Assembly: GCA_910586645.1 (NCBI GenBank)
Contig: CAJUIS010000016.1
Coordinates: 1-61,160, forward strand
DNA: 61,160 nucleotides
From: an uncultured Lachnospiraceae bacterium
GTDB lineage: Bacteria; Bacillota; Clostridia; Lachnospirales; Lachnospiraceae
Direction of reading: 5' to 3'
Numbering within the stretch: position 1 is the first letter of the stretch; every line of letters starts with the position of its first letter. Positions 15,397-24,547 of this stretch are shown one piece after another. The notes under the pieces are model-generated. The model had not been told where the DNA came from. It worked only from the letters and a program-made list of their open reading frames with translations, and did no database searches. The position numbers and the translations under genes were made by a program.

Positions 15397-15999
15397 TTAA
15401 GACCGCCCTTTTAAGACCGGAGAAATATGCTTATAGATAAAAAACGCAATCCCGACGCTTAACATCCCTTTGAAAAAAGTAAACGGCATATTAAACACAA
15501 TGAGGCATTCCAAAAGCCCGTTTACCCCCGGCACAATAGCCTGATACATGCCGACAATCTCTTCCATAGGCATAATCATCGTATAAAACGGATATACAAT
15601 AAAATAATTGGAAATTACGCTTACCAGAGCCATAAAAACGGCTCCGGCCAAAGAACCGAAAAACGCCCGTTTCCTCGTTTTTTTCCTCTTGTAAATCCAT
15701 CCGGCGGGAAAAACAAAAACAGCTCCCAAAATAAAATTGGAGATTTCTCCGACTCCTCCCGTTGTCGTAATCAAAAGATGCATCAGATTTTTTACCAGGC
15801 ATACAATAACCCCGCAGACGGGGCCAAACGAAAAGGCCCCGATTAACGCCGGAAGCTCAGATATGTCCATTTCAATAAATGCGGGCATAAACGGAACGGA
15901 AAAATCAAGAAACATCAAAATAAACGCAACGGCGGAAAGCATTGCTGTCACAGTTAAATACCGGATATTTACGGGACTTTGCCCGGACGCGTTATCCAT
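15397..15999 (-). CDS. ribU: ECF transporter S component, riboflavin type
   Basis: A 200-residue substrate-binding membrane subunit of an energy-coupling factor transporter. The motif run MFLDFSVPF, FIEMDISELPALIGA and FGPVCGVIVCLVKNLMH is typical of RibU, the riboflavin/FMN uptake protein. The ATP-driven EcfAAT module is shared and encoded elsewhere. Its ATG is embedded in the stop of tex (ATGGATAA), so it is coupled to tex rather than preceded by an FMN riboswitch; I see no riboswitch. A tandem copy of CCCTTTTAAGACCG overlaps its 3' end. Confidence 0.82.
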   Translation of the reverse strand: MDNASGQSPVNIRYLTVTAMLSAVAFILMFLDFSVPFMPAFIEMDISELPALIGAFSFGPVCGVIVCLVKNLMHLLITTTGGVGEISNFILGAVFVFPAGWIYKRKKTRKRAFFGSLAGAVFMALVSVISNYFIVYPFYTMIMPMEEIVGMYQAIVPGVNGLLECLIVFNMPFTFFKGMLSVGIAFFIYKHISPVLKGRS

Positions 16000-18157
16000 T
16001 CTTTTTTACGTCTCCTTCCAGTTTCATCGTAAGCTGGATTCTCTGTTTTTTTAAATCCACGCTCATTACCTTTACTTCCACAATATCTCCCACAGAAACA
16101 ACTTCCAGCGGATGTCTGATAAAGCGGTTCGTCATCTGGGAAATATGTACAAGGCCGTCCTGATGTACGCCGATATCTACAAATGCGCCGAAATCAATTA
16201 CATTCCGCACCGTTCCCTTTAATGTCATGCCCGGCGCAAGATCCTTCATCTCCAGCACGTCGCTTCTTAAAATCGGCTTTGGCATATCCTCCCTTGGGTC
16301 ACGGGCAGGCTTTTCCAGCTCTTTTACGATATCAAGAAGCGTCATTTCGCCGATTTCAAGCTCTGCGGCAAGCTTTTTGGAATCAGAAATCTTTTTGGAA
16401 ATTCCTTTTAAATTTCCGTCTTTGATGTCTTTTGTCGTAAATCCAAGCTTTTCCAGAAGCTTTTTCGTTGCTTCATAGCTTTCCGGATGGACGCTTGTGG
16501 CGTCGAGCGGATTTTTTCCTTCTGCAATCCGCAGAAATCCTGCGCACTGTTCATATGCCTTAGGCCCTAATTTGGCCACTTTTAAAAGCTGCGGACGGGA
16601 TGCGAAACGGCCGTTTTCTTCCCTGTATGCCACAATGTTTCTGGCAACCGCTTTACTGATTCCGGAAATATAAGAAAGCAGCGGCGCAGACGCAGTATTT
16701 AAATCAACGCCGACTTTATTGACGCATCCTTCCACAACGCCGCCTAACGCCTCCCCCAATTTTTTCTGGTTCATATCATGCTGGTACTGGCCCACGCCAA
16801 TGGATTTCGGATCGATTTTTACAAGCTCAGCCAGAGGATCCTGCAAACGCCGCGCAATCGAGGCCGCGCTTCTCTGCCCCACGTCAAAATTCGGAAATTC
16901 TTCCGCAGCCAGTTTACTTGCCGAATAGACGGAAGCTCCGGCTTCGTTTACAATCACATACTGCACGCTTTCCGGAATTTCTTTTAATAAGTCCACAATC
17001 ACCATTTCAGATTCTCTGGAAGCCGTGCCGTTTCCCACTGAAATCAGCGTGATGTTATATTTTTGAATCATCTTTTTCAGAACTTTTTTAGATTCCTCTA
17101 CTTTATTTTGAGGCGCAGTCGGAAAAATAACCGTCGTATCCAAAACTTTTCCGGTCGCGTCTACAACGGCAAGCTTGCAGCCGGTACGAAACGCCGGATC
17201 CCATCCAAGCACAATCTGCCCCGTAACCGGCGGCTGCATCAAAAGCTGCTCTAAATTTTTCCCAAACACTTTGATTGCCCCGTCTTCCGCTTTTTCGGTA
17301 AGGGAATTTCGGATTTCCCGCTCAATTGCCGGCGCAATGAGGCGCTTGTAACTGTCCGCAGCAGCTTCTTTTAACACAGGCGCTGTAACGTGATTGTCCC
17401 GGCTTATGGTTTTTCGCTCCAGATAGCAAAGAATATCTTCTTCCGGAGCTTCGATTCTGACTGTGAGAATCTTTTCCGCTTCTCCCCGGTTCAACGCCAA
17501 AATTCTGTGCCCTGCCAGTTTTGCAAGGGCCTCGTCAAATTCATAATACATTTCATAGACAGAGTCCGCTTCTTTGTCCTTTGCCGCTGAAATCATCCGC
17601 CCTTTTTTCATTGTCATCTCCCGGATGCGGATGCGGTAATCCGCTTCGTCGGAAATTGCTTCCGCTATGATGTCTTTGGCTCCCTCAATGGCTTCTGCTA
17701 CAGAGTTTACCCCTTTTTCCGGATTAAGAAACGCTTCCGCCTCTTCTTCCAGCGATTTCTTTGTCATCTGCAACGATATAATATTCGCCAGAGGCTCTAA
17801 TCCTTTTTCTTTTGCAATTATAGCGCGCGTCCTGCGTTTTGGACGATACGGGCGATAAAGGTCGTCTACAACTACCATGGTTTCCGCCGCAAGAATCTGC
17901 GCTTTTAATTCCTCCGTCAGTTTGCCCTGCTCTTCTATACCCGATAAGACCTGATTCTTTTTTTCTTCCAGATTGCGAAGATATGTCAGCCTTTCACAGA
18001 GGTTTCTTAAAATTTCATCGTTTAACGCCCCTGTGGCTTCTTTCCGGTAACGGGCGATAAACGGAATGGTATTGCCCTCGTCAATTAACTGTACGGCCGC
18101 GTCCGCCTGCTGCTTTTTAATTCCTAACTCCTTTGCAAGAGCTGCGATAATATCCAT
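15992..18157 (-). CDS. tex: Tex family transcription accessory protein (S1 RNA-binding)
   Basis: A 721-residue cytoplasmic nucleic-acid-binding protein. In order it has the Tex N-terminal helical region, a YqgF/RNase H-like domain (GWDPAFRTGCKLAVVD about residue 320), helix-hairpin-helix segments around 'VGVDLNTASAPLL' and 'YREENGRFASRPQLLK', and a C-terminal S1 domain (GTVRNVIDFGAFVDIGV). Family members act in transcription and toxin or stress gene expression. The ATG at 18157 has AAAGGA 8 bases upstream; an ATG 7 codons earlier is less likely. It overlaps ribU by 8 bases. Confidence 0.93.
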   Translation of the reverse strand: MDIIAALAKELGIKKQQADAAVQLIDEGNTIPFIARYRKEATGALNDEILRNLCERLTYLRNLEEKKNQVLSGIEEQGKLTEELKAQILAAETMVVVDDLYRPYRPKRRTRAIIAKEKGLEPLANIISLQMTKKSLEEEAEAFLNPEKGVNSVAEAIEGAKDIIAEAISDEADYRIRIREMTMKKGRMISAAKDKEADSVYEMYYEFDEALAKLAGHRILALNRGEAEKILTVRIEAPEEDILCYLERKTISRDNHVTAPVLKEAAADSYKRLIAPAIEREIRNSLTEKAEDGAIKVFGKNLEQLLMQPPVTGQIVLGWDPAFRTGCKLAVVDATGKVLDTTVIFPTAPQNKVEESKKVLKKMIQKYNITLISVGNGTASRESEMVIVDLLKEIPESVQYVIVNEAGASVYSASKLAAEEFPNFDVGQRSAASIARRLQDPLAELVKIDPKSIGVGQYQHDMNQKKLGEALGGVVEGCVNKVGVDLNTASAPLLSYISGISKAVARNIVAYREENGRFASRPQLLKVAKLGPKAYEQCAGFLRIAEGKNPLDATSVHPESYEATKKLLEKLGFTTKDIKDGNLKGISKKISDSKKLAAELEIGEMTLLDIVKELEKPARDPREDMPKPILRSDVLEMKDLAPGMTLKGTVRNVIDFGAFVDIGVHQDGLVHISQMTNRFIRHPLEVVSVGDIVEVKVMSVDLKKQRIQLTMKLEGDVKKNG

Positions 18158-18273
18158 GAATTCATTCCTTTCTGTCATGTGGTAAATGCAATTCCTATAG
18201 CAGTTTACCGTATCTTTAGAATTCTTGCAATGAAATTCTGATATAAAACCCAGTCGCAGCGCTTCTCTGCGGC

Positions 18274-18302
18274 TTTACATTTCCGGTTCTGCATGATATA
18301 CT
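18274..18302 (+). promoter_or_regulatory. SigA-type promoter for carbonic anhydrase
   Basis: TTTACA (18274-18279), 17 bases, TATACT (18297-18302), just before the gene at 18329. Confidence 0.6.
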
Positions 18303-18328
18303 GAAAAGCAAAAAAGGAGGACTTTACC

Positions 18329-18889
18329 ATGTCACACAATGCAAATGCCATATCCGCAGAGGAAGCTCTGCTGAAATTAAAAAAAGGCAACGAAGCCTAT
18401 TTAACCGCTTCGGCAAATCCGGGCAACGTTTCTCCCAAAATCCGCAAAGACACCTGTGAGAACGGCCAGCATCCTTATGCGGTTGTCGTAACCTGCTCCG
18501 ACTCCAGAGTGATTCCGGAAAGCATCTTTTCCGCAGGAATCGGAGAACTGTTTACCATCCGCGTAGCCGGAAATGTCATCCATGACTTTGAACTTGGCAG
18601 CGTGGAATACGCAGCGGATCACCTTGGCTCCAAGCTTGTTGTCATTCTCGGGCACACCAACTGCGGCGCCGTGGGAGCTGCCATCGGCGGAGGGGCAGAA
18701 GGCTTTATCAAATCCATCACCGACGAAATCAAATCGGCAATCGGCGATGAAACGGACGGATACAAAGCAAGCTGCCTGAATGTAAACAACAGCATAAAAC
18801 GAATCGCTGACGCACTTGATATCCCGGGCTTAAAAGTGGTTGGCGCCATTTACGATATTGAAAAGGGAAGCGTCGAATTTATGGAATAA
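18329..18889 (+). CDS. Beta-class carbonic anhydrase
   Basis: A 186-residue cytoplasmic zinc enzyme that interconverts CO2 and bicarbonate. The zinc ligands are visible in TCSDSR (C56) and GHTNCGAV (H109 and C112), and the D58/R60 dyad is present. Length and motif spacing fit the prokaryotic beta-CA group. A strong AAGGAGGA site precedes the ATG. It is followed 43 bases later by an unrelated membrane protein gene on the same strand. It provides bicarbonate for carboxylations in an anaerobe that may live on fermentation gases. Confidence 0.93.
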   Translation: MSHNANAISAEEALLKLKKGNEAYLTASANPGNVSPKIRKDTCENGQHPYAVVVTCSDSRVIPESIFSAGIGELFTIRVAGNVIHDFELGSVEYAADHLGSKLVVILGHTNCGAVGAAIGGGAEGFIKSITDEIKSAIGDETDGYKASCLNVNNSIKRIADALDIPGLKVVGAIYDIEKGSVEFME

Positions 18890-18932
18890 GCCGTTACATA
18901 GACTGACGTTTTCATTTGCAGCGGAGGCATTT

Positions 18933-19310
18933 ATGGATTTTGAACAGGAAACAAACATACCCCATACGTCATATCAGAAAAAACATTCCGAAAGCATGGC
19001 TCTTGCCGCCATGGTTCTTGGCATGATTTCTCTGACTGCCTGCAGCTGCATCTATCTTTCCGTAGTCTGCGGCGCGCTTGGCATCATTCTCGCGCTTTTA
19101 TCCAAAGGCGGTGAATGCGAAATGAATGCACGCGCAAGAACAGGACTTGCATTAAGTTCTGCCGGGCTGATTTTATCCATTTTTGCCTATACGGTTTCAT
19201 TTTTTATTCTTTTGTCCCAGTATGGCGGAATCGACGGGCTTTTACAGGAATATATGCATTTTTATAACGCAGACACCATTGAAGAACTGTATCAGATTCT
19301 CGGTCTTTAA
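18933..19310 (+). CDS. DUF4190-type small membrane protein
   Basis: A 125-residue protein with a short polar start and two or three hydrophobic segments. The pattern SMALAAMVLGMISLTACS, then ALGIILALLSKGG, then ARTGLALSSAGLILS is the DUF4190 signature. Function unknown. The ATG at 18933 has CGGAGG 6 bases upstream. It is on the same strand as carbonic anhydrase and may be co-transcribed. Confidence 0.75.
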   Translation: MDFEQETNIPHTSYQKKHSESMALAAMVLGMISLTACSCIYLSVVCGALGIILALLSKGGECEMNARARTGLALSSAGLILSIFAYTVSFFILLSQYGGIDGLLQEYMHFYNADTIEELYQILGL

Positions 19311-19331
19311 ATGCCTGCCGCACGGAAATTT

Positions 19332-19793
19332 CTAATTTCCGGCAGCGGCATCCAGAATTTTTAAAAGATCCACATCAAACGCCGTCAAAGCAATGTCTTT
19401 GACGGCTGTATTTATAATGACCAGAATCAGCGCGAGATAGAGATACAAATTCCGGTAGCGCATACCAATCCTTATTCTGCGTCCCGAAAGAAGCTCTGCC
19501 GTATGAGAAACCATAAACCAGAGATAGATGGCCGTACCATACAGGACAACCGGATGGTAAAGAAACGACAAAAAAAACTTTCCCTGCATCAAAAGCCATG
19601 CCGCCCTCGTGCCGCCGCAGCCCGGACAATACAGATTTGTCACAACATGAAAAATGCACGGCGTATAAAATTTTTCAGACAGCATGACAGGCAAAAACAG
19701 ATTTACCAGATACAGCGCGGCGAGCGCGCCGGGAATACAGAGTCCTGCAATATAAAGATGACGTTCCACCTGCATTCTTTCATTCCGTTCCAT
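19332..19793 (-). CDS. DUF2752-family membrane protein
   Basis: A 153-residue protein with about four membrane segments. It carries the DUF2752 hallmark CPGCGGTRAAW at about residues 56-66, with the cysteine pair probably at the membrane surface. The biochemical role of the family is unknown. The start at 19793 is tentative: GGG lies 6 bases upstream, and another ATG 6 codons later is possible. It is convergent with the DUF4190 gene and divergent from the DUF975 gene. Confidence 0.75.
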   Translation of the reverse strand: MERNERMQVERHLYIAGLCIPGALAALYLVNLFLPVMLSEKFYTPCIFHVVTNLYCPGCGGTRAAWLLMQGKFFLSFLYHPVVLYGTAIYLWFMVSHTAELLSGRRIRIGMRYRNLYLYLALILVIINTAVKDIALTAFDVDLLKILDAAAGN

Positions 19794-19811
19794 CTCAACC
19801 CTTCTTTCAAC

Positions 19812-19839
19812 TTGAGTTTTTCACTGATTATGTTATAAT
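19812..19839 (+). promoter_or_regulatory. Extended -10 promoter for the DUF975 gene
   Basis: TTGAGT (19812-19817), 16 bases, then TGTTATAAT with a TG extension (TATAAT at 19834-19839). Confidence 0.65.
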
Positions 19840-19876
19840 AATACCAAATTTTACTTTTGTAAAGGAGTCTCTTTTT

Positions 19877-20626
19877 ATGAACCATACCTCAAAAGAACTA
19901 AAACGGCGGGCAAGGGAATCTCTGACCGGTCATTACCGTCTTGCCATGACGGCATTTGTCACCGCCTATTTACTGATCTTTCTTTTAAATGTTCCGTTCC
20001 GTCCTTCTTTACAGGAGCCTGCAAATAAATTCCAGATTACGATTTCATTTCTGGCTTCCTGCATTATCTGGCTGTTATCCGTCGTGTTAAACTCCGGCGT
20101 TTTATATATTCATCTTCAGTTTTCCAGAAAAAAAGACGCAAAACCTGCCGACGTTTTTCGTTTTTTCAGCAGGCGTCCGGACCGCTTTTTACAGTCTACG
20201 CTCTTTATCGTACTTCTGATTTTCATGGCAGCGTCTCCGGCAATGATCTGCAGCGCGTTTGCGCTTTGGATAGAAACTCCCCTGACCTGGATTCTGATGG
20301 CCGTATCCTGGATTTTTGTAATTATCTTAACAGGAATTTTTATTCTCATGTTTCATCCGCTTTATTTTCTTTTAATTGACCGCCCCGACGACAGCGTAAC
20401 GGACATTCTGAGAAAATGCTGCGCTTTGATGAACGGGCATAAAGCGGAAAAGCTTTACATTAATTTAAGCTTTCTTGGCCTTTTGCTTTTATCCCTGCTG
20501 TCTCTTGGCATCGGGCTGCTTTGGGTAATCCCTTATATAAACCAGACCAACACAGAATTTTATCTCAGCATTCTAAAAGAAAACCCTTCAGAGATCCCCC
20601 TGCGTTCTGAGGAGGCATGGTCTTAA
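19877..20626 (+). CDS. DUF975-family integral membrane protein
   Basis: A 249-residue protein with about five to six membrane segments. It begins with the family pattern SKELKRRARESLTGHY, and ends its last conserved region with ILRKCCALMNGHKAEKL followed by a hydrophobic block. DUF975 proteins are common in Firmicutes and their function is unknown. AAAGGAG lies about 10 bases before the ATG, and an extended -10 promoter precedes it. A bidirectional terminator follows. Confidence 0.78.
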   Translation: MNHTSKELKRRARESLTGHYRLAMTAFVTAYLLIFLLNVPFRPSLQEPANKFQITISFLASCIIWLLSVVLNSGVLYIHLQFSRKKDAKPADVFRFFSRRPDRFLQSTLFIVLLIFMAASPAMICSAFALWIETPLTWILMAVSWIFVIILTGIFILMFHPLYFLLIDRPDDSVTDILRKCCALMNGHKAEKLYINLSFLGLLLLSLLSLGIGLLWVIPYINQTNTEFYLSILKENPSEIPLRSEEAWS

Positions 20627-20640
20627 GAGACCAAGAAAAA

Positions 20641-20695
20641 ACGGAACTTCTGCGCTGTTTTCTTTTCCGCACAGACAGTTCCGTCTTTCTTTTTA
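20641..20695. terminator. Bidirectional intrinsic terminator
   Basis: ACGGAACT (20641-20648) pairs with AGTTCCGT (20677-20684), with T-rich tracts on both sides. It separates the convergent DUF975 and cysNC genes. Confidence 0.7.
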
Positions 20696-20703
20696 TTTCA
20701 TCT

Positions 20704-22539
20704 CTATTCCGTTCCCAAATATTCTTTCAGCTTTTCCAAAATATGATTCACGCAGCCTTCCACATCCATCTTCTGCGTATCAACCACAATATCCGGATGC
20801 GCCGGAACCTCATATGGACTGCTGATTCCTGTAAAATCAAAAATCTTTCCTGCACGCGCCGCTTTGTACAAGCCTTTCACATCCCGCCGCTCACACTCTT
20901 CCAGAGGCGTATTGACATACACTTCAATAAACTGATCGCCGATAATTTCTTTCGCACTTCTCCTGTCCTTGCGGTACGGAGAAATAAACGCCGTTAAAAC
21001 AATCAGTCCCGCATCGTTCATCAGCTTCGACACTTCCGCAATTCTTCTGATATTCTCGATCCTGTCCTTTTCTCCAAATCCAAGATTTTTATTCAGGCCC
21101 ATACGCACATTGTCCCCGTCTAAAAGCATCGTATGCTTTCCCATCGAAAACAGGCGTTTTTCAAGCGCGTTCGCAATTGTCGATTTGCCGGAACCGGAAA
21201 GTCCCGTCATCCAAATCGTCATTGCCTTCTGATTTAACTGGCCCTCCCGCAGCTCCTTCGTAATGTCCATATCATGCCAGGTCAGATTGTTATCCCTTTT
21301 GATATCATGGATTACTACGCCGCAGGCAGACGTCATATTGGTCAGCCGATCGATCAAAATCAGAGAGCCAAGATCCTTATTGCCGGAAAACTCGTCAAAT
21401 ACAATCTTTGTTCCTGTGGAAATCTCGCAGGATGCAATTTCGTTTTTGGAAATCGTATCCGTCTTAACTTCCGCTCCCGTATTGACGTCTATCTTATACT
21501 TGATATTCATCACCGTCGCCGGAACCTGCTGCGTTCCGATTTTTAAGAAAAAGTTCTTTCCGGCCACAAGGCTGTTGTCATCCATCCACAAAATAGAAGC
21601 TGCAAACATGGAAGCCGTTTTTAATCCATAGTTTCTCTCCAGAACGCATCCTCTGGAAACGTCAATCTCCGCATCCAGAGAAATTGTAACCGCATTGCCC
21701 TTTCCGCTGCGATCCACCTTCTGATTTCCCTGCAGTATAGAAGAAACTTTTGCTGATTCCCCGCTTGGGCGCACTGTGACAGTATCGCCTACCGCAATGC
21801 TTCCGGAAGCAATCTGACCCTGAAATCCGCGGAACGTATGATCCGGACGGCATACTCTCTGTACCGGCATGGAAAAGTTTTTATTGCCTCCCTCTTCCGA
21901 TACATCCACATTTTCCAGATACCTTAGCAGCGTATCTCCGTGATACCAAGGCATATGAGCGGACTTCTCCGTAATATTATCCCCCTTTGTTGCGGAAAGA
22001 GGAATAATTTTGATGCTTTCATAATTAAATTCCGCCATCAGCATCTTAATGTCTTTTTTTATTTTTGAAAAACGTTCCTGACTGTAACCAACCAGATCCA
22101 TTTTATTTACGGCAAAAACAAAATGCTTGATTCCCATCAGATTGCAGATTCTGGCATGGCGTTTCGTCTGAATTAAAACGCCCTGGCTCGCATCCGTCAA
22201 AATAACGCTCAGAGAAGCAAACGACGCCCCGACCGCCATGTTCCTGGTATATTCTTCATGTCCCGGCGTATCGGCAACAATAAAGCTCCTGCCTTCCGTC
22301 GTAAAATAACGGTACGCTACGTCAATCGTAATGCCCTGTTCCCGCTCTGCAATCAGCCCGTCCAAAAGCAATGAATAATCAATTTCTCCGCCCGTACTGC
22401 CCACTTTGGAATCCAGTTCCAGAGCCTCTTTCTGATCCGCAAACAAAAGCTTCGCATCGTAAAGCATATGCCCTATCAAAGTTGACTTCCCGTCATCCAC
22501 GCTTCCGCAGGTAATAAATTTTAACAAATCATTCTTCAT
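20704..22539 (-). CDS. cysNC: Sulfate adenylyltransferase large subunit fused to APS kinase (CysN-CysC)
   Basis: A 611-residue bifunctional enzyme. The N-terminal GTPase (G1 GSVDDGKS, DTPGHEEY, NKMDLV) drives formation of adenosine 5'-phosphosulfate with CysD. The C-terminal APS kinase (second P-loop GLSGSGKS near residue 443, then ISPYRKDR and GLYKAARAG) phosphorylates it to PAPS. The fused arrangement is NodQ-like. It starts one base after the cysD stop, so the two are coupled. No PAPS reductase (cysH) or sulfite reductase is in the window, so the PAPS may be for sulfation rather than sulfur assimilation. Confidence 0.95.
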   Translation of the reverse strand: MKNDLLKFITCGSVDDGKSTLIGHMLYDAKLLFADQKEALELDSKVGSTGGEIDYSLLLDGLIAEREQGITIDVAYRYFTTEGRSFIVADTPGHEEYTRNMAVGASFASLSVILTDASQGVLIQTKRHARICNLMGIKHFVFAVNKMDLVGYSQERFSKIKKDIKMLMAEFNYESIKIIPLSATKGDNITEKSAHMPWYHGDTLLRYLENVDVSEEGGNKNFSMPVQRVCRPDHTFRGFQGQIASGSIAVGDTVTVRPSGESAKVSSILQGNQKVDRSGKGNAVTISLDAEIDVSRGCVLERNYGLKTASMFAASILWMDDNSLVAGKNFFLKIGTQQVPATVMNIKYKIDVNTGAEVKTDTISKNEIASCEISTGTKIVFDEFSGNKDLGSLILIDRLTNMTSACGVVIHDIKRDNNLTWHDMDITKELREGQLNQKAMTIWMTGLSGSGKSTIANALEKRLFSMGKHTMLLDGDNVRMGLNKNLGFGEKDRIENIRRIAEVSKLMNDAGLIVLTAFISPYRKDRRSAKEIIGDQFIEVYVNTPLEECERRDVKGLYKAARAGKIFDFTGISSPYEVPAHPDIVVDTQKMDVEGCVNHILEKLKEYLGTE

Positions 22540-23433
22540 CTAAAAATACCCCTCACGTTTTCTTTTCTCCATACTGGAAGCGCCGCCGTCGGAATCAATC
22601 ACACGGCTTGTCCGCTCTGACTCCACGGCTCCCAGCGTCTCGTCAATAATCTCATCCAGCGTCACAGCCGACGATTCCACTCCGCCCGTCAACGGATAAC
22701 AGCCAAGCGTCCGGAAACGGACCATTTTATACTCCGCTTTCTCGCCCGGCTTAAGCTTCATGCGGTCATCATCCACCATAATAATATTGCCGTTCCTGTT
22801 GACAACAGGCCGTTCCTTTGCAAGATACAGGGATACAATCGGTATATTCTCCCGCTTGATATACTGCCAGATATCCTTTTCCGTCCAGTTTGAAAGCGGA
22901 AATACCCGGATGCTTTCCCCCTGGTTGATTCTCGTATTAAACAGCTTCCACATCTCCGGCCTCTGGTTTTTCGGATCCCATGCGTGATTTGCATCCCGGA
23001 ATGAAAAAATCCGCTCCTTTGCACGGGACTTCTCTTCATCCCTTCTTCCGCCTCCAAATGCAGCCGTAAAGCCATATTTGTCAAGCGCCTGTTTCAACGC
23101 CTGCGTTTTCATAATATCCGTATAGGACGCTCCATGATCAAACGGATTAATCCCCTGGGCAATGCCTTCTTCATTGATGTATTCCAGCATTTCAATCTGA
23201 AGCTTTTCCGCCATCCTGTCCCGAAATTCAATCATTTCTTTAAATTTCCAGGTTGTATTTACATGCAGAAACGGAAATGGGGGCTTTTCCGGATAAAACG
23301 CCTTCAAAGCCAAATGCAGCATGACGGAAGAATCCTTTCCGATCGAATACAGCATAACCGGCTTTTCGCATTCCGCCGCAACCTCGCGCATAATATATAT
23401 GGCTTCCGCTTCCAATTCATCTAAATGATCCAT
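22540..23433 (-). CDS. cysD: Sulfate adenylyltransferase small subunit
   Basis: A 297-residue ATP sulfurylase subunit of the PAPS-reductase-like fold. The ATP-binding PP-loop is visible as YSIGKDSSVMLHLA near residue 30, followed by FLHVNTTWKF, AFGGGRRDEEKSRAKER and the C-terminal LGCYPLTGGVES. It makes APS from ATP and sulfate with CysN. AAGGAG lies 6 bases before the ATG. Its stop abuts cysNC. A possible promoter is present in the 134 bases upstream. Confidence 0.95.
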   Translation of the reverse strand: MDHLDELEAEAIYIMREVAAECEKPVMLYSIGKDSSVMLHLALKAFYPEKPPFPFLHVNTTWKFKEMIEFRDRMAEKLQIEMLEYINEEGIAQGINPFDHGASYTDIMKTQALKQALDKYGFTAAFGGGRRDEEKSRAKERIFSFRDANHAWDPKNQRPEMWKLFNTRINQGESIRVFPLSNWTEKDIWQYIKRENIPIVSLYLAKERPVVNRNGNIIMVDDDRMKLKPGEKAEYKMVRFRTLGCYPLTGGVESSAVTLDEIIDETLGAVESERTSRVIDSDGGASSMEKRKREGYF

Positions 23434-23523
23434 TCTGTTCTCCTTTTTCGTATATTTTTACCAAAATCGCAACTTCTGTTGCGGAACATTTTCTGCTTAT
23501 TTACAAAACCTGCTATTTATTAT

Positions 23524-23552
23524 ACTATAGCTCTCCCAAAACCGCTATCCAA
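23524..23552 (-). promoter_or_regulatory. Candidate promoter of cysD-cysNC
   Basis: On the minus strand TTGGAT, 17 bases, TATAGT, immediately followed by TATAAT-like sequence. ATAGC and GCTAT form a small dyad across the spacer. No riboswitch is evident. Confidence 0.4.
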
Positions 23553-23567
23553 ATTTTTCATGTTATG

Positions 23568-24392
23568 CTATTTTTTTCTGATTCTCTTCTTAATCCAGCG
23601 GAAAACAGAGCGAACGGGACGTCTGATATACGCCATTTCCTGAATTTCCTTTTTTAATTCCTGCTCTTCCTGATAGAGATAAGCCGCCATAAGCCCCGAA
23701 AAGCGCACCACGTCGTCCCTCAACTTCAAATCAATGTCAAACGGCCGCTTTTCCACAGAACCGTCCCTGCATAAGCCCGCGCTTTTCACATTCTTTTGAA
23801 TCCTGTATTTTTCAGTCATACGAAGCCCGATTGTTTTCAGAAACTCTTTATAAAGCTTCCCGGAAGCCAGCTTCTTCTCATCAAAATTTAAAACCGTAAG
23901 ATTTTCTTTTCCAATGATCTCCGCTATCTGATCCAGGCCCTGATAACACGCAAGCCTTGCGGACATGCCAAATAATTCCATATACTCTTCAAAAGACTTC
24001 TCCCGCTCCTCTTTAGGCCGCATCATCTGTCCCTGAAAAGAATGCAAAAAAATGTCTCTCTGACAAAGATATGCCGTAACGCAGATGCAGAATCCCTCCT
24101 GTTCTGCCGTCTGCTTTAAACGTCTCCACACAGCTTCGCTCTCTTTGCTGTTTTCGCACCATCTTCCCTGATCGAAAAGCAGTGCATGATCATAGTTTTG
24201 CAAAGATTCGCATATCATCTGCACGACTGTCTGAAAATGCTTTCCGTCTTTCTCATTTCCGCAAACCTCTTCCGGAACTTTCAGGCAGCAATACCCCTGT
24301 TCCTCCAACGCTTTTTTATTTTCCCAACAAAAATTTTCCATTGCGCAGCCGTCTGTTTTCGGCATCCAAAGATGAATATGCAGCGTCTTCAT
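23568..24392 (-). CDS. Divergent sulfotransferase-like protein
   Basis: A 274-residue soluble protein. The start, LHIHLWMPKTDGCAMENF, recalls the PAPS-binding P-K-T-G-T-T loop of sulfotransferases, with changes in the loop. A later stretch, TAYLCQRDIFLHSFQGQ, matches the R-x-Q-D-x-F-L-E-S-x-Y-N-Q pattern of bacterial sulfotransferase-like proteins. Both matches are imperfect. The C-terminus is basic. Its position just upstream of PAPS synthesis genes supports transfer of sulfate to an unknown acceptor, such as a surface glycan or lipid. AAGGAG lies 7 bases before the ATG. It could also be a glycosyltransferase-like protein. Confidence 0.45.
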   Translation of the reverse strand: MKTLHIHLWMPKTDGCAMENFCWENKKALEEQGYCCLKVPEEVCGNEKDGKHFQTVVQMICESLQNYDHALLFDQGRWCENSKESEAVWRRLKQTAEQEGFCICVTAYLCQRDIFLHSFQGQMMRPKEEREKSFEEYMELFGMSARLACYQGLDQIAEIIGKENLTVLNFDEKKLASGKLYKEFLKTIGLRMTEKYRIQKNVKSAGLCRDGSVEKRPFDIDLKLRDDVVRFSGLMAAYLYQEEQELKKEIQEMAYIRRPVRSVFRWIKKRIRKK

Positions 24393-24547
24393 ATCTTACT
24401 CCTTCATTCTGTTCTGTCTTTTTTGTATTTTCTTTTGCCATATTGCCCCCAGCGTTCCAGGCATATGTCCTTTGTACCTGAGAGTAATGAAAAATAATTA
24501 AAAACACATTAAAGCCTTTTACTGTTTTTTCAGAATGAAGATCCTTT

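Noticed and set aside
15993..16100. FMN riboswitch before ribU
   Set aside because: ribU starts inside the tex stop, so there is no room for a leader, and no such motif is visible.
24316..24492. A frame beginning MAKENTKKTEQNEG in front of the sulfotransferase-like gene
   Set aside because: It overlaps the gene start out of frame; the gene itself has the better ribosome site.
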